DNA of 64,000 nucleotides from positions 124,001 through 188,000 of the forward strand of contig JABVXV010000025.1 in NCBI GenBank assembly GCA_013365325.1, given 5' to 3'. The position numbers and the translations under genes were made by a program. Position 1 is the first letter of the stretch. Each line of letters begins with the position of its first letter. The notes beneath the pieces were generated by a model. It saw only the letters and a list, made by a program, of their open reading frames with translations, did no database searches and was not told the origin of the DNA. The DNA comes from Dipetalonema caudispina. Its lineage: Eukaryota > Nematoda > Chromadorea > Rhabditida > Onchocercidae. Of the stretch, positions 12,014 to 23,004 are shown piece after piece.

Positions 12014-15000
12014 ATGGCGTCTGCAAAAGATTTACCTTATGGTGCTGAATATGCTAAAAGTAATCGTGCTTCTTGCAAAGGATGTAATGGTTTAATTTCG
12101 CAGGTAAATTTATTTAAATTCAACCGGTAATTCATTTCTAGTAATTAAGATTAGAGATTGCTTTAAAAAAATCTTTTATCTCTGTTAACAATAGTTATTA
12201 CTAATTGTGTTATTGTTATTGATCTGAAAAAAAAAAGAAAAACGTAAGTAAGCAATTTGGTAAATTAGGTGACACTTTAACTGTGACAGATAAGCATTTT
12301 CATTGGGAGTAAAATTTAGACTTATAGGTAAATATGTTTCAAATTTTATCCAAAGAGAATATAATCAAGATGTTGCTAATGAATATTTTGTCAATAATGA
12401 AATAATGTACACAAATTACGTTATTTTTACCAAATGTTTCTTGAAAAAGAATTTCAGGACTCGCTTCGCATGTCTTTCCGGAAACCGAGTCGTTTTTTTG
12501 ATGGACTACAGGACAATTGGTATAATTTCGAAATTCGATATAAAACTTATTTCATTTATAGTAGAATTTTTGACAAATGTTCTTTTCTAGGTTCCATTTC
12601 GCTTGTTTCTGGAAAAAAATTAAACAAAATGACATTAATGAAGCTTCTATTCGTGGTATAGAGCTTTTGAAGTGGAGTGATCAAGAACGAATTCGTAAAA
12701 AAATAAATGAAAATCAAGGTTTTATTTAAAGTATATTTTCCTCCATAAAGCCAGCGAAAAAAGTTTGAAGTATACTTTGATTAAGATTTTTTAGCATTAC
12801 TTTAATTGCTGTTTTGATAAAAAAAATACAGTTTAATGTGTTATATTAGTTTGTTTCTTATTTCCTTAGACTTTTTAGGGGACGAAAAAAGCCTTTTTTG
12901 TCTTCATAATTAGGGATTTAGTTGAGTTCACGAAAAGGGTGGAACCTTACAAGTTAGGAAATGAAAAAATGCTTTTATTATTTAGCTGGAGTATCCTGTG
13001 TAGAAGAGCTCTCTGTTACGCTCATCTCTGAATATGCTGTAACTGGTCGCAGCAAATGCATGAATTGCAAAGAAAATATCAAAAAGGTTCTCGTAATTCG
13101 TAAAAGTTGTTGATTTTCACCAATATCATTTAACGATTTTTTTAGTACTTCATTTTTTGCTTTGACGAATATATTGCCGTTAGTGCTAGTTTAATGAGTC
13201 CTTAATTTCTGGAGAATGTGAATTCTGATTAAAATACTTGCAGAATACTCTCAGACTTGGGATGAAATCGGCATGGTATCATGTAAACTGTTTTGAAGAA
13301 ATGCAGCGATATGCCAACTGTGCTGAAAAGTTAGTCACGGAATTTCAGCAGTTGTCGGATGTAGCCAAGAACTTTTGCAAATTCCACAACAGAGTTTTTC
13401 TTTTTTCTAGCAGCTTTCGAAATTAAATTGCGTAAATCTCCTTCTCTACGTTTTTATATACTTTTTTCAATTATTATGGAAGGATTTTCAGAATTGTTGG
13501 TTTCCATGATTTGTCGGAATCTGACCAAGATCTCTTAAAAACGATGTTCAATAAGCAAGGAGAGAGCAGTATAAAGAGAAAGTCGGCAAAAGTCAATGAT
13601 AATATGGCCAAAAAAGCAAAAGTAGATCAATTTGATACACAGGAGAAGATGGAGCTTCTGAAGGTAATCTGCAAAATTTAAATTCTCAGAAAATACAATT
13701 TTTAAAACAAATTTTCCATACAACATTGAAATTTTTATAGGCACAAGCAAACGAAATGTGGTCAATGAGGAAAAAATTATCAAAATGTTTGTGTAAAAAC
13801 GATATTCAGATTTTGCTGCAAGCCAACAACCAGATACTTCCTAAACACGGTGGAGAGTCAAAGGTGAATCGGCCTTTTCAATTTCTCATCTGTTAGGATT
13901 ATTGATTAGTTTTATCGTATATTCCTCTGGTAAGATTTCAATTAATATATAGTCCACTTAGCTTTTCAAACCTTCGAAAATTTCATCTTATTACCTGCTT
14001 ATTGTGTTGACTAGATTCGGAAGTGCAGGTTAGTGATCATATGTTCATATTAACATGTAGCGCACAAATCTCTCCTTGCACTATTGCGATTAGTTTTGAT
14101 TCTGTTGAGGTACTGATAAAGAAAACATTAAAAAAAAACTTCTGTTGTAGCTGCTGGATCGTCTTGTTGATTGTATGGTTTTTGGATGTCCACTTCCTTG
14201 TGAACAGTGTAAAAAGGGTAACATTGTTTACAGGTGAATTCTTCCCTAGTTTGCTGTAAAAGTATAGTCAAAGAAACTTTTTCTGTGAGATCAGTTAGGT
14301 TTATTTGAATACGTAAATGAATATCACACTTACTAAAAGGATATAGCATTCTTTTTGTCTCACTATTTTCTTGCATGTATCTTTCCTACTTGTTTTTTAA
14401 ATAAATTTTCCTGCATTATATCCATGACGTTCTGCCTTAATATTCTCTCTTTCTGTTGTGAAATTGGAAGTTACCACTGGGTATTTTACCATAAGAAAGC
14501 TTTATCTTTTAATCATTTTGTGCTACAGATGCACTACTGTTTTGACTGACATTGCCAAGATGTTTGAATTTGCTAGATTATCCTAATTCGTTATTTTCCT
14601 TTTTAGCTCATCAGAACGAAGTTATGTTTGCACTGGTTATATTTCCGAATATACACGGTGTATGTATTCATGTCGCAACCCACCTCGAAAACCATTTGTC
14701 ATTCCCGATGAAATGAAAACAAATATTTCTGAACTCAAGAATTTCAAAGTCAAGGTATTTATTCTTTTATTATCGAAGAAATATGACATTCAGATTTTAT
14801 GAATGTACAGATTTGATGTTTTCTATTATCTTTCTGCCGATAAGGAAAAAAGTTTACAAATAAAAAAGGGAAGTAATTATGAATAACAGTTGGTTACCAT
14901 GAAAATTTTAGTTTTTTTAGAGTTTCAGGATCCGAAAAACAGGGAATATAGTGCTTCAGAACATGAAAAACTAATTAAGTGAGTTTTCTGTTTTCCTGTT

Positions 15001-18000
15001 TCTTTTTTTAGAAATATCCAAGAAACCTTAGACACTCCAAAGATTGAAGTTTTTGTTTCTAATCTTACTCACTTGTTAGGAAATGAAACTTTTTCTGTTT
15101 GTTCGATGACATCTTTTTCTTCTGATAAACATTGAAGACTTTATTCTCAGACCAGAGTCGCTGAAAGTCTTGACTCGGAATGTTAATGAAATGAGCAACA
15201 AATCTATGAAGCATGGAAGTGCTGATTCTAAAGGTGAATTCATTATGCTTCTTTGTTGATAAAAATTTACTTTATTAATTAACTAAGCAGAATTGTTATA
15301 TGGCAATTTGTTTCCTTTATGTAGGTGCTCAGTTTGGAATCCGACGACAAATTATAAAAAATGGAACAGTGGTTGATGCTGAATGCCCGCTTCATGAAGT
15401 TGTACATGTGTGGAAAGATGAAAATGGTTTTTTTTTTCAAGCTTTCCCTGAGATTTAGAACTGTTAAAATAGACATTTACTTGATATTTTTTGGCTATTT
15501 AAAAATTCTGTATATTATCCGATTACTTTTTGCTGCATGTTCCTTAGTGGCTTCCAAGGCAGGACTATAACTTTTCTTCAAAAAATTTCATTTAATCTAT
15601 CTGCTAGGCAGGTTACTGCTTTTGATTGTTTGGTTTTCGTTCGCCAACGCAGCTGTTCCCGCTGGCTTTAAATCGGAGGAATATTTATTCCCGTATTTGA
15701 TTGCTAGGTTTTGTCTCTGCTGCGGTATATTAAGTTATGTTCAGATCGGATTTAGTGAAAAATTTTTGGATTATTCATGTCCTAAAATTTCCTTCCACTA
15801 GGAAAACTTTGGGAAACAACGCTGGGAAACGCAGATTTTCAAACTGGAGCGAATTCATTTTATAAATTGCAACTATTAAAGCACGATGTCAAGCAAAGGT
15901 TTGTTAGCGTCCATTTTTTAATATTTTAATGCCTCATAAATTCTTAATATTGGAAATGTTTCTCAATGAAATGTCATAAAAGGATTGTTAAATACTCAAT
16001 GTATTTCACAGCTAATTAATAATTAATTTAAAAATGTTATGTACTTTTCAGCTATTATTTGTTCCGTTCATGGGGACGTGTCGGCACAGATATTGGTGGT
16101 ACAAAAACCGAAAAGTATCATGGAGATTTGGAAGGAGCAAAAATAACTTTTCAAAAGTATAAATTATTATCGTTTATGTAAATAGTAGTATTAATTTATG
16201 CAAAATTAACTATCTATTACCCGACCTCACTGATTTGATTGCAGATTGTTCAATGAGAAGACAGCGAATGTTTGGGAAGATGTGGAAAATTTCAAGAAAG
16301 TTCCAGGGAAGATGTCTCTTATTGAAACGCATTATGGAAATGTAGGAATAATTTTTCAAGCTGGTTCCATACAAAAAGCAATGTGGCAGCGCCAATACCA
16401 AAGTTTCATCGAGGCATTTTGAGATTACCTAATTTTATCTAAGCTTATACAAATGACTAAAACATGGAATTCCGATAGTTACAAATTAAATTTAAACGTG
16501 AACAGCAGGAATAACAGGCTTAGAAAGATTGGGTTTCGTTGCATTGACTTTTTAAAAGTTAGGCTTATAACAGTAAATTATAGTCTCAATTTTCACGCAT
16601 ATATTTGCCACATATTTATTTCCTAGTATTTCATTGGCTCATTAGAAAACTGTAATTTTCGAGATATTTAGAATCTGAAAATATAAGCATTTTGCCTTTA
16701 TCTTATATTTTTTTGTTTATATAATAGTCAAAAGAACTGCAAGCATTCGTCGTGAAACCTGGATCGTTATCGAAGCTGCCAGGATCGATACAGCAAATAA
16801 TTAAAATGATTTTTGATGTTGATACAATGAACGATGTTCTCGAAAGCCTTGAGGTAGTTTTCAATTCTTTTTATAAAATTTATAAAATATTAAATCATTT
16901 AGCTAGTAGAAGTGGAATCTTGAGTTCAGTTTTGGAACTTTTGTAACTATGCTTTTTTTTGGTTTGTTTTACTGGTTGCTATCAAATTTTTTGAAAACTA
17001 ATTTTTACAGATTGATACAGGTAGAATGCCTCTTGGGGTACTATCAGTTCGTCACATAAAAAATGCATATACGATTTTAACAGAGTTGCAAAAGGTAAGC
17101 ACATTTTAAAGAGGAAACTCTTTTTAACAGAAACTAACAAAGCAGTACCATTTGGTATGGACTTATAGTCAAAATTTAGTTAATGGAAGTTGGTAATGTC
17201 AGATATGAAGATTACTTGGATGCAACAAATCGGTTTTTCACGCTTATTCCACATAACTTTGGTATGAACAAACCACCGCTTCTTAACTCGCAGAAACTCT
17301 TAATTGTTCGTTTGAATTAATTCGTATTTTCATTTCTGTAATCTAGAAATCTTTGTTTGTATACTGTATAAGCTTCACGAAAAATTATAATGGGCTAGTA
17401 GCATTTGGATGTACGACCAATAAGTTTTTTAAATTTTCAAGATTTCATTGGCCGAAGTTAGTGGATGTTTAATGTAAGTCCAGCAGTTGCTCAGGCTGAC
17501 ACGTATAGCTTGTCCTTGTTAATTCTTCTTCACCACTTTTCGATGATTGTTGATGTTGGAATTGCAAGTGAAATTAAACCACTAATTCACTATTTATTCG
17601 CAGGAGAAGACGAAATTACTTGATGATCTTTTGGAGCTCGAAGTTACATACAGCATTTTAAAGACTAACAATGAAATTGATCGAATGCGAGATCCTGTGG
17701 ATGTGCATTATGAAAAGTTGCATGCTCAGTTAGAGGTCTTTACATTTTTATTCCGTATCTTTATTCGATTTCTTCAATCTTTGTGGTAAGAAAGATTTTA
17801 AGTCCACAGTAAGGATTTCAAATTGTTAAATTGTAACTTATGAACAAAATTGGTCAAGTTTATTCAGGTATTGGATAAGCAATCGGACGAGTACAAACGC
17901 ATATTGCAGTATGCTGCAAATACGCACGCACCCACACACGACCAATACAAACTTGAAATTGTTGATGTGTGTTTATGATAATCTTTGAAAGTTTTGTAGG

Positions 18001-19610
18001 AAATTCTTAAGAAAGGTCTTTGTTTGACTAGAAGTTCCTTACTATCTGCTTATTTTAAACCCTCGGAATTCTGTATAATGCCTTAACTTTTATGTTATTA
18101 AGACCGGGAATAGTTTTTTGTAGATCATCCGGGTAAAACGTGAAGGTGAAAGTGAAAGGTTCAAAAAAAATATCCCAAATCATTATTTACTTTGGCATGG
18201 TTCACGGACAACGAATTATGCAGGTATTTTGTCGCAAGGATTACGAGTTGCACCACCAGAAGCGCCTGTGGTATGAAGATTTTACCTCTAGCCAAGTCTT
18301 GCTATGAATTCTGATAGCATATTTTTTTATGGATATTTTTTAAATTTCAAAAAATCTATATTTCATAAATAACAATGATTTCTTTACTGTTATAAAGCTT
18401 TAAAACTAACAGATATCAGAAGGAATTTAAGAGAAGCCCGTTTAGAATGGCACCAAACTGAAATTTCAGACAGGTTATATGTTTGGGAAAGGAATATACT
18501 TCGCAGATTTAATATCAAAATCAGCAAACTATTGTTATACGATTAACACAGAAGGGTTTATTTTGCTCTGTGAAGTGGCACTTGGTGAAATGCAAGAGGA
18601 AGTCAATGCAAAGTCAATCGAAAAACCTGATAAAGGAAAACATAGTGTTAAAGGTATAGGTCAATGATGAGTTTTGACGTAATTATATTACTCTAAATAA
18701 GAGCAGTATATGTGAAGCTGGTTCATTATAGCTAGAGCATTTCGTCATTATGTGTCAGCTGAGTAAGAAGCAACAGTGACTCAGAATTATAAATGCTGTA
18801 TGGAACTGAAACTGACATGTGATATCGGAGCGCTTTGGACATAGAGATATTTGATTGTTATCCTCCCATTTCTTTGTTTTTTCTAACGAAGTGATTTTAC
18901 AGGGAAGTAATAGAATGGTTTTCAAAATTAAACGAAAATCATCATAGTTTAAAATTCAAACTTTAAACACAAAATCAAGATATTGATGGAGCAATACCTC
19001 ATCGAGTCTTCATCGATTTTAATATTGAAGGAATGAAACGTTCGCTTTAAAAATTATATAATCGGTTCTTGGAATCTGAACTGTACTTTTTATAAACATA
19101 CATTTTAGGCTTAGGACAAACGATTCCTGATCCAAATGAGTACTTTGTGACAGAAGACGGCGTTACAATTCCAATGGGGAGACCTGTGGATACGAAAAGA
19201 CAGGATCTGACGCTTTTATACAATGAGTTCGTTCTAATTTACCATTTACAAAATTACGAATCGTAAGAATTGCTTAAAGTATTTATCCATCATATGTTTG
19301 CCGCAATCAGCAGATAGTCCAGTATATTGTTTATGACGTTACTTAGTTCGAGATCAAATATCTGGTGCGGGTTAAGTTCATATCATCTCTCTTCTGAATT
19401 TTCGAAATCTCCAACTTTCCAATGGAGTATCGATCGATCTCTTACGCATTTTTTTTATGAATTAATCTCAACAGACAAAATGACACTCATTCCGTCATGT
19501 CTGTATCTTGATAGTAATGATTAATCGATTGCAGGTATATTGTTTATGACGTTGCTCAAGTCGAAATCAAATATCTGGTGCGGGTTAAGTTTATATCATC
19601 TCTCTTCTGA
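12014..19610 (+). CDS. parp-1: Poly(ADP-ribose) polymerase 1 homologue
   Basis: Nuclear enzyme that binds DNA breaks and transfers ADP-ribose from NAD+ to proteins. Twenty-four exons give 872 residues: 12014-12103, 12458-12519, 12591-12718, 12986-13086, 13244-13329, 13492-13663, 13741-13863, 14151-14233, 14607-14754, 14929-14978, 15151-15233, 15325-15426, 15802-15898, 16052-16156, 16245-16341, 16728-16853, 17011-17094, 17180-17305, 17604-17735, 17868-17966, 18124-18270, 18470-18653, 19109-19226, 19535-19610. Zinc finger 1 has C21, C24, H53, C56; finger 2 has C118, C121, H140, C143; the PADR1 zinc site has C271, C274, C290, C300. The WGR motif (SWGRVG) is near 448-453, then the helical regulatory domain ([18 protein letters not shown]). 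The catalytic H-Y-E triad is H723 ([13 protein letters not shown]), Y768 (SKSANYCY) and E848 (LYNEYIVYD). There is no BRCT domain between PADR1 and WGR. E848 is assembled across the last splice, GA|G. Donors after exons 18 and 23 are the unusual GTTCGT. Confidence 0.97.
19323..19469 (+). repeat. Broken tandem copy of the last PARP exon
   Basis: This segment matches 19536-19693 closely through the coding part, stop and following sequence (CCAACTTTCCAATGGAGTAT and a poly-T run). It sits inside the last PARP intron, 213 bases upstream of the functional copy. In the exon frame, GTTGCTCAAGTC of the working copy has become GTTACTTAGTTC, giving an early TAG. The acceptor also differs: the base completing the catalytic Glu codon is absent after the AG at 19321-19322. 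It reads as a dead duplicate; use as an alternative last exon is discussed in the findings. Confidence 0.85.
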
Positions 19611-19693
19611 ATTTGCAAAATCTCCAACTTTCCAATGGAGTATCAATCGATCTCTTACGCATTTTTTTTTTTTTTTTTTGATGAATTAATCTC
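19536..19693 (+). repeat. Functional tandem copy of the last PARP exon and its 3' flank
   Basis: Downstream member of the pair. It holds the final 25 codons of the PARP gene, including the end of the catalytic fold ([18 protein letters not shown]), then about 80 bases of 3' flank shared with the upstream copy. The poly-T tract inside the flank is about ten bases longer here. Confidence 0.85.
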
Positions 19694-20355
19694 TTCCACA
19701 ATGCTTTACATTTTTTTGGTGCAGTTTTCATGTTTATTGTTTGTTCTTTTTGTGCATATTACTCACATCAACATCAATGATGCATGCAGTTTTTACTTTG
19801 GAATATCGAACCAATAGAGTTCTGTCTAATTTTATTTTGAAAAATTAAGCACTGTGACAGTACTAAATAGTGGATTACTAGTTTATCCAACGCAGACTTA
19901 CTGAGGCTTAAATAGCCTTAATTGCTTGTTGGGCTTACATTTTAATCATTTATAGAAATTATTTGTAAGCTTTCTCAAAATTAATTAGTGATTTACTACC
20001 GTCACGTTATTCATTTATACGACAATGCAATAAAGTGATGCAGTAAAATCGACTTTTATACAGCGTATCCTAATTCAACACGTTACTTCATAATGGAAAA
20101 TTCCTAATCTTACTTGAACATTTTCATTTAAACTCCAACAAAGAATTCTTGACTGGTTGTGCATTTGCCGCCATTTTATTCTTGGGATCATGTATTTTCA
20201 TATTGTATCAGTATTTCTAGAGCATTCTAGAAGGAGTGGCTGTGACATGCTGTATAGGTGTTTAGTTGTTGGCTTTGTTTGGAAGTGAGATTTTCAGGTA
20301 AATTATCGTTTTGCAGGATAGTATCATTCATATTGGTTTACATTTATTTACTATA
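19694..20355. other. Intergenic between PARP and AHSA1 genes
   Basis: Same-strand spacer with no exon seen. AATAAA occurs at 20029-20034, usable as a PARP poly(A) signal. Acceptor-like TTTTCAG (ends 20297) and TTTTGCAG (ends 20315) precede the AHSA1 ATG with no coding exon before them, so either could be a spliced-leader site. Confidence 0.45.
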
Positions 20356-23004
20356 ATGGCAAAGTGGGGTGAAGGTGATCCACGATGGATTGTAGAAGAA
20401 CGTCCAGATGCGGTGAATGTTAATAATTGGCATTGGTAAGTTATCGTTTTGCTTGTCACTTATCATAATAGGCCAGAAGAAATTAATAGCTTGAAGGAAT
20501 TGCCACTTTAACCATCATCTTCTCTATTAAATTAATCAAATCAATTTTACATCAGAGAGAATTGGTGTTGTCTATAGCAATGAGAGTTACTCACTGACCA
20601 TCTATCAAGGTGTATTTGTATATTAAGAGACATTGTTATCTTGCTAGAGGTTGGCAACAAGGTAACGATACATTCAATTGTTAAGTGTTTCGATTTGCAA
20701 ATTTAAAGTATTATAGGACAGAGAAGAATGCAACACCTTGGTCGAAACAACGCCTAAAAGAACTATTGGAAGGGCAGAAGTATGAAAATGGCTCGACTGT
20801 CGTCATATTTAAGGAACTCAAGAAATTAGATGGTGAAGCGACAGCAAATAACCGGAAAGCTAAATTAATTTTCCTCTTCGAGTGGCTCATTGAACTAAGT
20901 TTTGAAGGTCGTTTTTTTTCCATTGAAGCAAGTGTGAATAATTTGGTTTTCGTGGTCGTTGCTTAAATCTTCAAGGGATGTTTTTATTTTGTAACGACTA
21001 CTTCTTTTTTCGGTGTAAGGTGACTTTGTCTTCTACTATCGTTTTTTGGTTATCTTTTAATTCTGTTGTTATCAGTAATTTTACAGTAAAAGTTGCCGGT
21101 TCCGACATCGATTACGAAGGACATGTTGAAATACCGAATTTGAGCGATGAAAATGAAGCTGATGAAGTGGATGTATATTGCCTTGTTTCATTTTTTTTTT
21201 CTTTATTCATTATTTTTTATTATTCATATCAAATATAGTCATGAATTGTGACATTAGTTTATTTACACTTCAGAAAATTGTAGATGAAAGTCAAAAAGTT
21301 TTCTATACAAAGCACTTTTTAGATAACGCCGTCAATAACTACCAGTGGACCTCACGAGGATCGAATAAGACATCTTCTGAACAATGAGGTGGCTGCATTC
21401 TTACGTAAACAATTAGCTGTTTATATTCGAGAATTGAAAGAAGAATTCAGCAAAGGCTTAATATTACCAACTGATCGCTCAAAACCACAAGTGGTCTCCA
21501 AGGGGAAAACAACCGTTGGAAAGCAACATGTTGACAAGAAGGCATTCCAGAATCATGTGGTGCTGTTTTTTAGTTATACCCTCCGAAGTTTTTTCATGAA
21601 ATCCTCGTTAGCCGTTTTGTATATAAACAAAGCCTGCTGAAACTTTTCAGCTGTCTAACAGGAATTTTTTCTTTTATACTTTGAATAAAGCTTTTTTAGT
21701 ATTTATTTCCTCCAGGTAACCAGTACCGACAATGATCTCACGAAATCCGTGCGTGAGTTTTCAGTTTTCTTCATTTTGGAAACTTTTTCAAATTTCATGT
21801 ACTGGAGTTTAAAATACAGCAGCAATCAGTTCTTAGATCCACTGGTTGTTTCACTAAAATTTACATAACCGTTTAAGCGAAATGTGTCGTTTTTAGCGGT
21901 CAGCGTCGATGTTAAAAGCTTATCTTTTATGGAGTCATTCAAAGTTCAGCCAGATCAGTTGTGGGAAGTACTCACAGAAGTTGAGGTCTGTGTTTTGTGT
22001 CTTTTTATGTCGTTCTTTTTTTTATAGGTATCTTGTGCTTAAAGACTTCAATTATTACAGATGGTAAAGAAATGGTCGAACAACGATGCAAAGCTTGATC
22101 TCAAACCTCAAGGCGCTTTTACATTATTTGGTGGCATGGTTACGGGTGAATTCGTTAAAATTGTAGGCTCTCATGATAAATTTTTGTTTTTTCGGGGAAA
22201 GCGTTGAGGTTCAGCCGGATTTAGATTGAGAACATATAATAGGGAAATTTTGACTTTATTCACTTTCTATCGTTTATGTCCTGCCTCCATGTTTTTTAGA
22301 CTATGGCAACATTGTTAATGCTTGAATTTCCATCTGAGAATTTTAATAGGCAACATATAGGACACTTCAGTTTCTCAAGCAATGGTTATCTGATTTCCAA
22401 TTAGTTAAATGGTTCTTCAGGAACCATGTAAGGAACTTTCAATGAAATGGCGCTTAAAAACTTATCCATCGGGATGTTTTGCAAATGTTACGTTCAGATT
22501 AAAGGATGAGGTTTGTGCACTTTGTGAAGTGTTTTCGTGGACTTTACAAATAATTAAATAGCAGTCTTACTTGCATAAGTTGCAGCCTTATCTGCACTTG
22601 TAACGTCGTAACCATGAGACATTATGCACTTAATTTCTCAACAAAATCTAGCTATTTGTTTGGGAGAACGTGAAGTAGTTTTGGGGCATTTGAACCATCG
22701 TAACATTTTTAACAGTATGTATTAAATGATCTTTATTTCTCAGTTATTGTAGCGCAAGGAGAAATTTGTTTTTCTAACTCATCAGGAATTTAATCTTAAG
22801 ATATGATTTGCTGCGTTAATTTCGAACTCAAGACAATTTGAAGAGAATTTTTTACTGCTAATTTTTCAGAGGGATAGTACAACACTAGAAGTGGATGTAA
22901 CGGGCATCCCAGCGATTGAATATGATAAAACTGAGAACGGTCTGCATCGTTTTTATATACAGAACATAATGAGGACATTTGGATTTGGAGCGCATATCTT
23001 CTGA
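20356..23004 (+). CDS. ahsa-1: Activator of Hsp90 ATPase (Aha1/AHSA1 homologue)
   Basis: Cytosolic co-chaperone that binds Hsp90 and stimulates its ATPase. Nine exons give about 347 residues (human AHSA1 has 338): 20356-20435, 20717-20907, 21087-21172, 21323-21556, 21716-21752, 21897-21985, 22061-22162, 22421-22510, 22870-23004. The N-terminal domain begins MAKWGEGDPRWIVEERPDA and has the family block NVNNWHWTEKNATPWSK, then FKELKKLDGEA and VEIPNLSDENEADEVD. The C-terminal AHSA1 domain, about residues 215-347, has SFMESFKVQPDQLWEVLTE, MVKKWSNN, GAFTLFGGMVTGEF and MKWRLKTYPSG, ending in FGFGAHIF. Exon 4 must use the acceptor TTTTTAG at 21316-21322, because earlier AGs give stops. Its donor may be at 21557 or 21560, changing the protein by one Val. 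AATAAA at 23221-23226 is a likely poly(A) signal. Confidence 0.96.

Noticed and set aside
20711..20923. 70-codon minus-strand frame
   Set aside because: Antisense to AHSA1 exon 2, which carries the family motif on the plus strand.
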